Shown here: piece after piece, positions 10,102 through 20,695 of the stretch
Position numbering within the stretch: the stretch's first letter is position 1
How the letters are laid out: each line of letters starts with the position of its first letter
Source: Byssothecium circinans
Taxonomy: Eukaryota; Ascomycota; Dothideomycetes; Pleosporales; Massarinaceae
Reading direction: 5' to 3'
Length of the DNA stretch: 64,000 bases
Assembly: GCA_010015675.1 (NCBI GenBank)
Contig: ML976989.1
Location: forward strand, 189,828-253,827
The notes under the pieces: generated by a model
Told to the model about the DNA's origin: nothing
Database searches by the model: none
Seen by the model: the letters and a program-made list of their open reading frames with translations, nothing else
Made by a program: the position numbers and the translations under genes

Positions 10102-13100
10102 TCAAACACCCCTCTCAACATCAACACTATTCCGAATCCTAAACCCAGTACTAATCCTCTCGATAGGTGGCATAGGCGGTCTCCTCCCACCAGCACCACC
10201 ACTTGTCGCCGCACTCCCCCTTCTCGCACCTCCATTCGAAACTACCAACCTCCTCTTTCCCGGACTCTCCGCCGTCTCCCGACTCGTAACCGGCAACAGC
10301 GATAAACTCCCCCCTCCCCCTCTAAGATGACTCTCCACACTCCTCCTTCCCCTCATCGTACTGCGTCCCGCAGAAAGCACCTGTTCCAACGCCCGCATAT
10401 CATACTCAACGTCGGTCTTCTCATTCCCAGGGTCCGCTTTATGATGCTGTGAACGATCCCTGCGTTTCCAATCTGCAAATCTCCTCCTGACTTCCCGGAA
10501 GAAGTCGCCGATGGCTTCCACGCTCACCGCGATGGCGATCAGGGGAATACTAATCGCGAACCCGATGCCGAACATGAATTTACTCACGTATGCAAAGGGT
10601 AGGCTAGGCTCTGCATTCTCCTCGCTCGCGTGCGGGAATTCACGGATATTGATTGTGAAGATAGCCGCGATGAAGCTCAAGGGCAGGAAAATGATGGTCA
10701 CGATGGTGAAGACCATAATCGTCTGGCTCTGTCGTGCAGTGCCGGCGGCTTGGTCGCGCGCGAACCGCGCTTCGAAGGCGTTGGCGTGTTTTTGCTTCAG
10801 GTCGAGAAGATCGGTTATGCTCTTGTAGATGCGTTCGGCTTGCTTGTCCATGCGCTCAATGTCTTTGAGGTGTATGTCGATGGTTTTTAGTTGCTCGCGG
10901 AAGCGGCGCTTGAGGTCTTGTTGCGACTTGTGCTTTTCGCGGTAGATGTCTGTGATGCTGGTTTCGAGGTCGGGGAGTACGGAACGTTGGTCTTCGAGCA
11001 CTTTGGAGATCATGTTTAGTTCGTCGCGGATGTCTTTTGTTTCGGCGAGGAGGTCGGTTTCGGCGCCGATGTCGAGGAGTTTGTCAACGAAGAGGGGAGT
11101 GTGTGCGGGGCCCATGTCGTCGTCGTGGAAGCGGCTTTCATCAGTAGGTGGGTCGGTGAGGGCGTGGCGGTGGTCGTGCGAGTGTGTGCCTCGTTTGTTC
11201 TGGTGCTCGATGTGTCGGACTTCTGCTTCAAGATGGCGGGAGAAGCGGTTCGGGCGGCGGTGGTGTTGGAGCCAGGCGGAAGCTTGGGCAGAGGCCGTGT
11301 TAAATTCTTTGAAGAGGATGGTTTCCATTTCCGTGGCGTCGCCGATGGACGATTCAAACATGTCGAGGAACTGATAGTCTTCATCGCCCATGCGGTGACG
11401 GTCGAAGACGCCGGAGCAACGGCCTGTAATTATCATAGAGAGGTCGTAGATGGAGCGGACGGGCTCGCGGGTCTTGCTATTGATGTCTTCGATTACGCCA
11501 TCAAGGACGTTGAGGGGGTCGTTTTTGGGCTGTTGCCAGCGTTGCGGGAAGGCCGTTACTATGAGGTCTTGGCCCAAAATCCACATCCACAGCTGGTCGA
11601 CCATGAAGATCTTGGGATCTATACCGAGTTCTTCTGGCGACCGTCCCTGACATTGATAGCGATAGACGACTTGGTCTTGATCACGGGATTGCGTGTCGAT
11701 GTTGTGGTAGAAGAATTGATCGAGCGTCCGTCGAACGTGGAGCGATGCAGTTGAAGAGCTCAAATGCGCTCTGAGCAGCATTTCATCGTATGTTTCAGCT
11801 CTCTTCAACGCTGGTTTAACAATTCTCCCATCGTTCCTCTCCCTTTCTTTCAGCCACTTTGCGCGATCAATAGCTGCCTGCATCTCCTGCCGTCTTGTAT
11901 CCGTCTCAAAATGTAGATATGGCATGAATGTGAAGATGTTCGCTTTCGCGGTAGACGTCGGGTCTTTTCGTCCTGGACTACCTGGCGAGCGCAGATGAGC
12001 ACTGCCCGTTAACGGTGTGCTGGACTGTCGCTGTCGAGAATGATGGTCGGAATGCCTGGTCGGCGTGTCCGACCCGCCCGATCGACCACCCGCCGGTTTC
12101 CCGCCGCTCCATTTGGGCATCTTTTTGGGCTTTTCCTTGCTCTTACTGTGGCCTTTTGCATCTTTCCCAGAACCTGATCCCACCGTCCAATCTGTCTGGT
12201 CCGTACTGACAGTGCCAGTCCGCATCGGCATCCTTGGTATATGCGGATGCGCTTGTTCCTGAGCACCGGAGGATGTGTCGATGCCTAGTCCGGTGCGGGT
12301 AGCATTGATTAAAATCTGGGGCGGCACTTGCTCAGTGCTGTCCGAAAGGTCGGAATCGTCATGTTGCTTTGGCGCCCGCGGCGTGCTTTGGCAAAGTGGC
12401 CGCATGTAATGCGAATGTACCTGCTGTCCACGATGCTGGTGGCTAAACGAGCGCTCCAATGCCATGAAACCAGGTACATCAGCAGCACCTTCTTCGACAA
12501 ATGCTTTGGTGAGCAGAGCTTCCACCCACGCCATGTTATTTGCGGGAAGATGTATCCATCTGAAGTTAACAGCCTTCGCCTCTTTGGGAAGCACAGTAAA
12601 TGCCGATTTCCTAGGATTCGTCGGATCCCTCCCATACAAAATCTCATACACGGTCCGCTTTGTAACTCTGTTCTCGTTATGAAAGTCTCCGAAATCGACA
12701 ATTGTTGCGTTGAAGCCATTGCACGCTCCCAGAGCATCTTCACTCAGCGAGTCCACGTGGTTGAAAGGAGCCAATATGTTGACAATATCCTTATTCTTCT
12801 TTTGCGCTGCACAGATGAAAGGGGTGATCCCAAGCCGGTCCCTTGCGGTGTACTTGCAGTCTTTTCTTTCAAGTAACGCTTTCACGACTTCAAGATGGCC
12901 TGCCAAGGCTGCTTCATGTAGCGGTGTGGATCCAGCCAGTACCCGAGCATTGATCTCAGCTCCAGCATTGAGTAGCATTCGAACGATTTTGACGCTTCCT
13001 TGCTGGCAGGCATTATGTAGTGGAGTCCATCCACCATCGCTTCTTGCAGTAACGTCCGCACCGTAGTGAATCAGCAGCTCCACGATATCATCTCTTCCAT

Positions 13101-13818
13101 GGGCCACAGCCAAATGCAGCGCCGTCTTATCCTTGTTCTCCACAGCATGAATATCCGCTCTCGGTGCCCTGGGCCTCGTAAGCAGCATCTCACACAGCTC
13201 TTTCTTCCCCGTACTCGCTGCCCAATGAAGTGGCGACCTCTTCTGATTGTCCTGCCCCTCAGGCCCATCAAGCGCAATATTCGTCTTCAGCAGCAGATCA
13301 ATCACGTAACTACCCCAATTACAATGCTTATCCGCCGCCAAATTATGCAGTACATTCCTTCCCTTATTATCTTTCTTGTTGACATCTGCCCCCTTCCTCA
13401 ACAACTCATTCACAATGTGCCAGTGATTCTTCCACGCGGCAGTCATCAGCGCAGTCCGTCCCTGTTTATCCACCACATCCACCTTCCCGCCGTACTTGAG
13501 TAGCAACTGTACAATGCCTACATGGTTCTTCTCAATCGCTCGGAGGAGTGGGGACACACGGCCGCCGGGCGCACCGTCGGGCTTCGCGCCGCTTTTTAAC
13601 AGGTACTCAGTGATGGTGATATTATTGCGCTCGGCGGCGCGCGTCAGGCCAATGCGCAGGAGGTGCTCGGTCGGCTGCGATTTGGACTTTGCATCTTCGA
13701 TCACGGCGATGGCGTCGTCGTGCTTGCGCTCTTCGATGGCTTTGAGGAGGCGTGGTTCGGCGCGGACGTGATGCTCAGAACCAGCGCCGTCGCTGGAGCG
13801 CGAGGGTGAACGCGCCAT
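10102..13818 (-). CDS. Ankyrin-repeat protein with C-terminal CorA-like membrane domain
   Basis: A single exon encodes 1238 residues from ATG 13818 (MARSPSRSS). The frame is open for 26 more codons upstream but has no ATG there. About nine ankyrin repeats occupy roughly residues 50-390, with motifs such as GRTALMTAAWKNH, GWTPLHNACQQG and GSTPLHEAALAGH. A low-complexity Ser/Lys-rich linker follows, then a predicted helical region ending in two membrane segments (about 1028-1052 and 1073-1098). This is the architecture of the CorA magnesium-transporter-like family, where the last two helices form the pore. The canonical GMN signature after the first membrane helix is not present; the sequence there reads TINIREFP. 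Metal transport is therefore uncertain. The ankyrin part probably binds a partner on the cytoplasmic side. A basic tail ends the protein. Confidence 0.85.
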   Translation of the reverse strand: MARSPSRSSDGAGSEHHVRAEPRLLKAIEERKHDDAIAVIEDAKSKSQPTEHLLRIGLTRAAERNNITITEYLLKSGAKPDGAPGGRVSPLLRAIEKNHVGIVQLLLKYGGKVDVVDKQGRTALMTAAWKNHWHIVNELLRKGADVNKKDNKGRNVLHNLAADKHCNWGSYVIDLLLKTNIALDGPEGQDNQKRSPLHWAASTGKKELCEMLLTRPRAPRADIHAVENKDKTALHLAVAHGRDDIVELLIHYGADVTARSDGGWTPLHNACQQGSVKIVRMLLNAGAEINARVLAGSTPLHEAALAGHLEVVKALLERKDCKYTARDRLGITPFICAAQKKNKDIVNILAPFNHVDSLSEDALGACNGFNATIVDFGDFHNENRVTKRTVYEILYGRDPTNPRKSAFTVLPKEAKAVNFRWIHLPANNMAWVEALLTKAFVEEGAADVPGFMALERSFSHQHRGQQVHSHYMRPLCQSTPRAPKQHDDSDLSDSTEQVPPQILINATRTGLGIDTSSGAQEQAHPHIPRMPMRTGTVSTDQTDWTVGSGSGKDAKGHSKSKEKPKKMPKWSGGKPAGGRSGGSDTPTRHSDHHSRQRQSSTPLTGSAHLRSPGSPGRKDPTSTAKANIFTFMPYLHFETDTRRQEMQAAIDRAKWLKERERNDGRIVKPALKRAETYDEMLLRAHLSSSTASLHVRRTLDQFFYHNIDTQSRDQDQVVYRYQCQGRSPEELGIDPKIFMVDQLWMWILGQDLIVTAFPQRWQQPKNDPLNVLDGVIEDINSKTREPVRSIYDLSMIITGRCSGVFDRHRMGDEDYQFLDMFESSIGDATEMETILFKEFNTASAQASAWLQHHRRPNRFSRHLEAEVRHIEHQNKRGTHSHDHRHALTDPPTDESRFHDDDMGPAHTPLFVDKLLDIGAETDLLAETKDIRDELNMISKVLEDQRSVLPDLETSITDIYREKHKSQQDLKRRFREQLKTIDIHLKDIERMDKQAERIYKSITDLLDLKQKHANAFEARFARDQAAGTARQSQTIMVFTIVTIIFLPLSFIAAIFTINIREFPHASEENAEPSLPFAYVSKFMFGIGFAISIPLIAIAVSVEAIGDFFREVRRRFADWKRRDRSQHHKADPGNEKTDVEYDMRALEQVLSAGRSTMRGRRSVESHLRGGGGSLSLLPVTSRETAESPGKRRLVVSNGGARRGSAATSGGAGGRRPPMPPIERISTGFRIRNSVDVERGV

Positions 13819-14724
13819 GTCTTCTACATGCTCGTTGGCTCTTCTTAAAAAGCTATCTGCCTGCGGTGGTATGGATGCGGTGGCTGGGAATCGCAAAGCT
13901 GCGTTCGAGGCGAGACGGGACGGAAGAGGGGCAATGAGTATAGAAGATGGATCGCGTAATCTTCTGGAATGCTCTGCTGGAGAATTATCGCCCCAGGTTT
14001 ACTCTTTGTGGGTGTGGCGGGGATGAATCGTCCACCCGCCATCGAGCTGAGATTGATGCAAAACTAGGGCGACCTGCACATCACGTGGGATCAGCTGCAG
14101 CGGCCGCGTGCCCTGGTGAGGAATCTGTGCTCGAGTCTTCCACATTGCTCATAGTGCGTAAATAGAATACCATCGTTGAAAATTGAGATGTGAGTGTAAA
14201 ATGAAAAGCATAGATACGACGGTTGAGGGTTGGCGAGATAACTCGAGGTTCTAGCGACGTGTAAGAGTCCACTACTGCCAATGCTACGGGGCCACTCCGA
14301 GGTAGGGATGACGTGGATCAATCGCAACGCCTTTCAAAAGACAGCGTGTTGACCGTTTCCACTACGACCGTTGTTGCGTCCGAAGCAACACGAACCATTA
14401 TCGTACTTTAACTTTCAGTCGATTGCAAGATGAATGCTTGTGGATGGTGATGTGCGCAAGGTGGATCCTGAGCTTCACCACGATCCGGAACCCTTATTCA
14501 TACACATATCGGAGACGGCAATACGCCTGCGATCAGTGGAGCGTACGTAAAATCTCCAAGTCACTGTTCTCTCGACCATATCCACTGTATGTGGAGACGA
14601 TGACTGGTACGAAGGATTCACATCAGTTCGAGTCACAGGACCAATCGCATCTATACACAACACTACATTCACACCGCCGTAGCATATATACCCTTAATCT
14701 CCATCACCATTCCCCTTCTCGTAT
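13819..14724. other. Divergent promoter region, no gene seen
   Basis: Separates the minus-strand ankyrin/CorA gene from the plus-strand protease. A TATA-like run (CATATATACCC, about 14682-14692) precedes the protease start and is a candidate core promoter. Several short frames on both strands lack protein character. Confidence 0.4.
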
Positions 14725-15861
14725 TTGCATCGACGTGCAATCGACATGTGCGCCGATAAAGAATCCAATCTATCTGAATACAAAGACTCGATCTTCCTCC
14801 CGTACGTGAAGGGTTTTCGATCCGAGGAGATTGCTACAGTTCAAACGACCGTCGATGGCGTCGATATCGAAATGCCTATAGATACCGGCTCTACAGGACT
14901 TCTCCTCGGTGCACCGCTTCTCCCAAATATCAGCGAGACAGAAGGCATACCGACATATCACTATCTGACCAGCAGCACCATTCTGTACATCGGCCGCCTG
15001 GTCGATGTCTCTATTATCTTCCACGGGCGCTCGGGAAAGAGCGCGAAAGCAAGGGTACCCGCCCTCATTGTCGACGAAAAGTACAAGTGCCCCTGGTACG
15101 ACCCGAAGAAGGATAGGAATCGATGCCCACCAGGTCCGAATGGGGAGGAGGCCGAGTGTATGGATACGAGCAAAATCACATACATGGGTGTTGGGTTCGG
15201 GAGGAACAGGCCTGGCGGTGGACAGCCTGATGCTACTCCTGAGCGTAATGCTTTCCTCAATATCGTGTCCATTAACAACCACGCCGCCTCGTCTCGCGGG
15301 TTGCATCTAGGCTACATCATCTCGACCAGAGGCATTTGCATAGGGCTGACAGCGGAGAACATGCGAGGTTTCGTGTTCGCCAAGCTCGAGCCTGGTGTGA
15401 CGCACGAAACGGACGGGCATGACTGGGCCATGGTGCGCGCGAATTTCAAAGTCAACCGGAAAGGGGGAAGCTTGGGGTACGGTCTGGTCGATACAGGCAT
15501 CCAGAAAATGTACATCAGGGCCGAAGACGGGGTGTCGATTCCAACCATATGGATACCTAACCCAGATCCGAACGGGACGGTGGAGATGGTGGAGCGCGTG
15601 ATGCCAGGCACTGAGATTGGCGTCAATTTTTTCTCTTCGAATGGGAGCATGACAGTGGGGTATGACTTTGTCGTTGGAAAGGAAGCGTCGGATATGGAGC
15701 CGTATGCTGTCAAGGAGGGGAAGCGGACGCCGCCGCCGTTTGTGAACACGGGCCGCAACTTCCTCTTTGGCTACGATATTGCTTTTGACGCAGCCGATGG
15801 GCGCTTTGGGTTCCGGGCTGTTGACGTCCGCAACAATGCCATGACGGCGTCGGTGCTGTAG
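14725..15861 (+). CDS. Pepsin-like aspartic protease
   Basis: An uninterrupted 378-codon frame shows the two-lobed aspartic protease (family A1) pattern. The first active-site motif is DTGSTGLLLG (D53 from ATG 14725) and the second LVDTGIQKMYI (D256), about 200 residues apart as usual. Length fits the family. No signal peptide is visible at either candidate start (14725, or 14746 giving MCADKES). Either the protein is intracellular, or a short 5' exon carrying a secretion signal has been missed. Between the lobes there is a Cys- and Pro-rich stretch (CPWYDPKKDRNRCPPG). The end, with FLFGYDIAFDAADGRFGFR, matches the C-terminal flap strand region of the family. Substrate unknown. Confidence 0.82.
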   Translation: MHRRAIDMCADKESNLSEYKDSIFLPYVKGFRSEEIATVQTTVDGVDIEMPIDTGSTGLLLGAPLLPNISETEGIPTYHYLTSSTILYIGRLVDVSIIFHGRSGKSAKARVPALIVDEKYKCPWYDPKKDRNRCPPGPNGEEAECMDTSKITYMGVGFGRNRPGGGQPDATPERNAFLNIVSINNHAASSRGLHLGYIISTRGICIGLTAENMRGFVFAKLEPGVTHETDGHDWAMVRANFKVNRKGGSLGYGLVDTGIQKMYIRAEDGVSIPTIWIPNPDPNGTVEMVERVMPGTEIGVNFFSSNGSMTVGYDFVVGKEASDMEPYAVKEGKRTPPPFVNTGRNFLFGYDIAFDAADGRFGFRAVDVRNNAMTASVL

Positions 15862-15942
15862 GCTCGCATCTGATACTGTGCGGCAGCATACTGCCGCAAG
15901 GCAGCGTAGTGACGGTGCCCCGCACCTGCACTATGACTCCGC

Positions 15943-16515
15943 CTATTTCATCGTCCCAGTTCGCATGGGGCTCTTAAAGTCGTTCCTTAGCTCTCTGTAC
16001 TCTTCCAGCGCCTTGATGAGCAGCCCATGCGCCTGCTCGCCATCCAAACCCGCCAGCACAATCGCGCCAACCACACCCTCCACTCCTTTCACGAAGATGG
16101 GATATCCGCCCCCCTCATTCGTGTACTTCCCCCTCTCATCATTCGCCAGCCCATAGTGCTCTGCAAACCGCCGCTCGTCGCCCGAGAACTTGCAGGCCAT
16201 ATACCACGTCGAGTGTCCCCATCTGAAGACGGTAGCCTGCTTGCGCGCCACCCAGGTATCGTGATCGGGCATCAAGCCTGGCATGCTGGGGCTGTGGAAC
16301 AGCGTCATCGAGGACGAGAGCGAGATGGAGATGATGGCCGGGGCCTCGGCGGTGCGCAGCGCATTGCGTAGAATATTTCCGATAACCCACGCATGCTCGC
16401 AGGTAAAGTGGGCGAAGGTGAAGGAGCGCTCTTCGCGGGCGAGCTCCGAGAGCGAGCGCGTAGGGGAGGGGATCGAGTCGAGCATGCTGGTGGGGGACTT
16501 GGAGAGGGTCGGCAT
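15943..16515 (-). CDS. HbpS/UPF0303 (haem-degrading-like) family protein
   Basis: A 190-codon single exon. The order of motifs is that of the UPF0303/HbpS-like family: an N-terminal helix, LFHSPSMPGLMPDHDTWVARK, a FGRSS-like segment (FRWGHSTWYMACK), then GGGYPIFVKGVEGVVGAIVLAGLDGEQAHGLL in two adjoining stretches. The bacterial relatives bind or degrade haem, and fungal members are uncharacterised. Typical length is 160-190 residues, so the gene is complete. It is convergent with the protease gene, with only 81 bases between stop codons. Confidence 0.82.
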   Translation of the reverse strand: MPTLSKSPTSMLDSIPSPTRSLSELAREERSFTFAHFTCEHAWVIGNILRNALRTAEAPAIISISLSSSMTLFHSPSMPGLMPDHDTWVARKQATVFRWGHSTWYMACKFSGDERRFAEHYGLANDERGKYTNEGGGYPIFVKGVEGVVGAIVLAGLDGEQAHGLLIKALEEYRELRNDFKSPMRTGTMK

Positions 16516-17827
16516 CCAGGGAAGTAGACAGAGTCGAGTACTCCTAACCAGGTGCTATGTATATAGAGGAGCAGAGGTATACGAGAGGGCGATAGAGTAA
16601 CTTATATGCATGCAAAGAAAGAGAAAAAAGAAAGCGACGTGGTCAGGCTAGGTGCGCCATCCCGCTGCTTGCTACCGATACGAGTGCATGGGCGGAATCT
16701 CGCTCCACCTTGGCCTGAGAGTGTCTGAGCTGAGCTGTCAGTGTCAGGAGGGAAAAGCAGTCTGTGCCGAGCGGTCCGAGCGGTCCGAGCGTTGCACCCC
16801 ATAGCGTCCGAAGGGGTACTTGAAACGTCAACAATTGCCGACCTCCTCCTACACCCAACGCTCGCAGCTCTATCCCCCAACACTCACACACCTCAACTGT
16901 AAAACAGTGACATCCCTCCGATGCGGATTGCATGTGCCTACCTAAGTGAGGCTTGTGCCGCGCACCGTGTGTGAGGGACTCCGATCTCATCTCGATGAGT
17001 TTCATGTCGAGAGATGAGTGATTTGAAACGTGCCGGGGGCGAAACATCCGTTGCAAGTATGTAGTCGGACGTACTGTACAAGAGAAAAAGGTTCAAGCGC
17101 CGATGTAGAGAAAGTTTTTCGCGCCGTGTTTCGAAGACGCGCACGCAGATTTGGGAGGCCTTCGCGGTGCGTTTGTGCATTTCTCTATCTCGGATAGATA
17201 TCTGATTACGGTTCCAGGCCCTATGCCGAATGGGGATAGTGAGGGTCAAAACTTCCTATGCCGTTGTTTCCCCATTGTCTCCAAACACAGCTTTTCTCAC
17301 TCCTCCAAAATTCCTTTATTGGCCAAAGCTATTATTTCCCTATACTCGTCTTCCCCGGAACATGCATATTACGCAAGATCCATGTTTATACCTTAGGCTT
17401 GAGCTTTGGAAGAATGGTGAAAAGATGGATGCAAAAAACTGGAAGTCCTTCCATTTCCTCTACGCAAAGTGGTTGATTCACCGTTCTTTTCACATCATTG
17501 ATACAAGGCCTTTAGCACAACACAAGCATCCCCATCCCCACATTAGGCGTTCGCGCCCCGTCGATTCTATCAGCTACTGCTGTCTTCTCGTTTGACAGGA
17601 CAGTTTCTACGAGCACATGCTATCCACAGTACCGATGATTCAGACGCCTTCAAACAGTCCCAACTCGCCTGCCCACAATTTTTCAACATCATGGCGACTC
17701 AGTCTATCAACCACCTTTACAAGAATAGGTATACAAACCCTCGAACTCGGATCCCTTTACCCCATATAACCACCACTGTGAAGCAAGTGCTGACCATGCA
17801 TGTATTTGAAAATAACCCTTTTTTTCC
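16516..17827. other. Gene-poor region
   Basis: No supported gene on either strand. There is a short tandem of GAGCGGTCC-like units near 16770-16792. The part next to 16515 presumably holds the promoter of the HbpS-like gene. Confidence 0.4.
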
Positions 17828-18700
17828 TTACAAAGCATCCCTCATCTCCTGATACGTCCTCTCATACTCTCCCCACTCTCTATAAAATACTCCACCAATC
17901 TCATAAACTTCACCATCTTCCACGACCTCCACCTCCACCCTCCTCCTCTTCTCAAACCTCACTACATGCACAATCGGCGCAATGGCCTCGATAACCTCAA
18001 AGAAACTAGGTAAGCTCTTATATCTTAATCACAACCCCAACTTCCCCGTTACTTCGAAAAAGCAGCAGCCGAAGACTATCCACCATAGCGCTCTTCGCTA
18101 CCGAAGTGTCGACGTTCCCGTTATGACATATAAAATCTATATTACGAACGTGGTCTCCCGGTTTAACCCTAGTACCGAAAACATCAGCGTCCAAAAACCC
18201 GCTCACGGAATTGTGATCCGACGAACTAAAGAAAAAGGTTCTCTGCCGATAATACCGACGGACCAGATCCTCGAAGGTGTCTCGGCGGACGTGGTTTTCA
18301 TCCTACTAATGCGCGTATTCATGTCGGAGTCCTGGAACTGTTCGCGGGTCCACGAAGTAGGAATAGCGAAAAGTGAGTCATGTTTTGAAACCTGTTGAGT
18401 TTGTGGATTTGGAAGGACGTGAGGCGTAGTTGATCTGGATTGTGGATTCTTTAGGCGGTTCGACGTAGTCATAGATGAGGTCGCGGAGTTCGGGGGTGGG
18501 GGAAGGTTGGTGTGCATTTTCTTGCAGAGGTTGAGGCGAGTGAGGCGGTGGTATGCGAGGATATCGGGAGCTGAGCTCCTTGGGAAGGAGATGTTAGCGT
18601 TCCTAGTGTTGGAGAGGCATAGAGAAGTAGTAGAGTGGGAGTTAAGCGGCACTTTCGGGGTTGAAGATGCTGGATAGCGTGACCCGGCTTCATGAAACAC
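17828..18700 (-). pseudogene. F-box-like gene wreck
   Basis: On the minus strand a segment reading AYHRLTRLNLCKKMHTNLP matches the region before the F-box core of the 8652-9702 gene. It is followed, in a different frame, by ELRDLIYDYVEPPKES. The switch occurs in a run of C bases near 18505, so a one-base indel is the simplest explanation. Further on the frame meets TGA and two consecutive TAG codons (about 18318-18390), then continues as RRDTFEDLVRRYYRQRTFFF and DADVFGTRVKPGDHVRNIDF. A final piece in another frame ends at 17828 with YQEMRDAL. A good branch point and acceptor (CTAAC...CCCAAG) near 18580 shows it was once an intron-bearing gene. Some stops could lie in introns, but not all can. 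Confidence 0.5.
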
Positions 18701-20695
18701 GGTTGTATAAAGATTGGTATCAACTATTCCGTTGTTAAAACGTACCTCAAGTCTACATTTCTAATGTGTAAGTACTTAATATGCTCTCAGCAACTCAAGC
18801 TTTGGCCTCACCATCTCTTTTCGGATCCTTTCACGTCCACAAAAAAGTCAAGAGGAGGATCACGGCTACATCTTTACTATGCTTTGCTTGTTGTGACAAT
18901 GTGTCGCCTCATCGTAGATCCTATCGAGCGATTAGAGCGAAAGCTAGGGGCATCCACGAAATCTCGTTCACCGCTGTGCACTTCTCCAATATAGCATTAT
19001 CATCAATGTCAGACCTTGGCATATGGGTTGTGCCCTCATTGCTTGTGGAAGCCATATTCACTGTTGGTACTTAGTAGGGTGATCGGTGATGAGATGGGAT
19101 CGTGGGGAAGAACGCCCACCGCATCCACACGGGTCGCGCAGATGCGTCCGAGGCCATCTCCTTCGATTTCATCCAACCTCTCCCCCCTTCGCCCCAGAGC
19201 GCAGCTTTTTCACGTCAATTTTCTGTTCCACATAACACGACGGAGAGAATGGAACCGCTGAGAGGCTGCCTCGATCAGGACTCCAAAGCATAAGTTTCTG
19301 AGTCCATCGAATCGAATGTGTTTGACGAGGTGTCGAAAATACGCAGGGTGGTCAGGACTCAACTGGTGTTGAGCGAGGCTCTGTTTAACGGGAGTAATAG
19401 GCCATTCCGCATGACGTGCATATGTACATCCCTTGGTGCGTGTGTAATGTCAAATATCAACACACGTCCTACCATGGTACCTTAAACCGCTAGTGTGACA
19501 AGTCACTCTCAACTCTCCTACCTTGCGCGGAGTACCGATATACAAGGTAAGCGTGGGATTGAAGGCATCAAAAGTGGGGAATTGTATGACAGCGTACTAT
19601 CTGTGGCGTTGTTTAGGACAAACAGTGTTGTAAGATTGTGCAACGAGTAAGCAGAGCAAGTCGCCATGTACTAGACTTGTGAGCTTTGCGTTCGCACCCC
19701 CTCCATTTTCGGCACGAAACTTTATGATGTTACTAAATGAAGTTGTTCATGACGCCATCATCAAGTTCCACCAGGCTCCTGAGCTACCTGTTGAACTGTA
19801 TTCGGTATGACTGAGCCAGTTCATCACTACATAAATACCAACTTCGATACAAACAGCTGCATCGCAAGCTCGATTGTCACTCTTTGTGGAAGGTCTTCCA
19901 TCAACCGATCTGGGGACGAAACTTTGGCATGGTGCTAGGGCCTTGAATAGCGATAACTATACACGTTTGATATTTGCCTGGGGAGTTCTAGCGACTAGCG
20001 ACAGAAGTTGATGACATCTAGTTGGTGGCGTTCTCGTGGCTCCAGTGTGTACTTGAATTTTCTAGTTGCACGGCTATGTCGATGTTGCACTTCGCAAAAA
20101 CCAAGTTTGGAAATGTCGCCAAACTTCTATCATATCACAATATATCATGACGCAATACTAGACTGGCTAAAGTAACAATTTCCCTCGAGCTCTCGGCGGT
20201 CACCGAGGCTGAACAATCCACTCCATAGCGGAGGAATAACCAAAGAAGAAGGCATTTCACGATGGCATCATTTCTTATGATAGGACATATTTCGCGCTAT
20301 CGATACTCATCGCTCCAAGCCGGCCGCCAGCACGCAAAGCAGGAGGTGCAGAGCAATCGCACCGAGTCCTCATATAAAATGGCCGTTCACCTACCAAAAC
20401 TAAAACAGCGCTATTCCTCTTGCGGCAGGTGCGATGAACGATCTGCCAGCATTCCTCGGCGGCTGCAGGTTCCCGATTGGCTGCGATAACTAAGAGACTT
20501 GGCATACTCAGTGCTTGGATTGTGAATAGCCAATTGCTAGAATTGAGGTCCAGATTGTAACCGCGACAACTATCCTTGTCGCCATCACGAGAACACTATG
20601 AAAGTAGGGTCGCCTCCCCTCCATTTTCTGGGCTTTCGTGGTGACGGACCGTTCGTTCTCTCGCACTTCGATACCATCGTCCCCCAGCCGACACC
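18701..20695. other. Gene desert of 2 kb
   Basis: No frame with recognisable protein features was seen on either strand and no RNA gene. The last 300 bases presumably carry the promoter of the carboxypeptidase gene. Confidence 0.4.
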
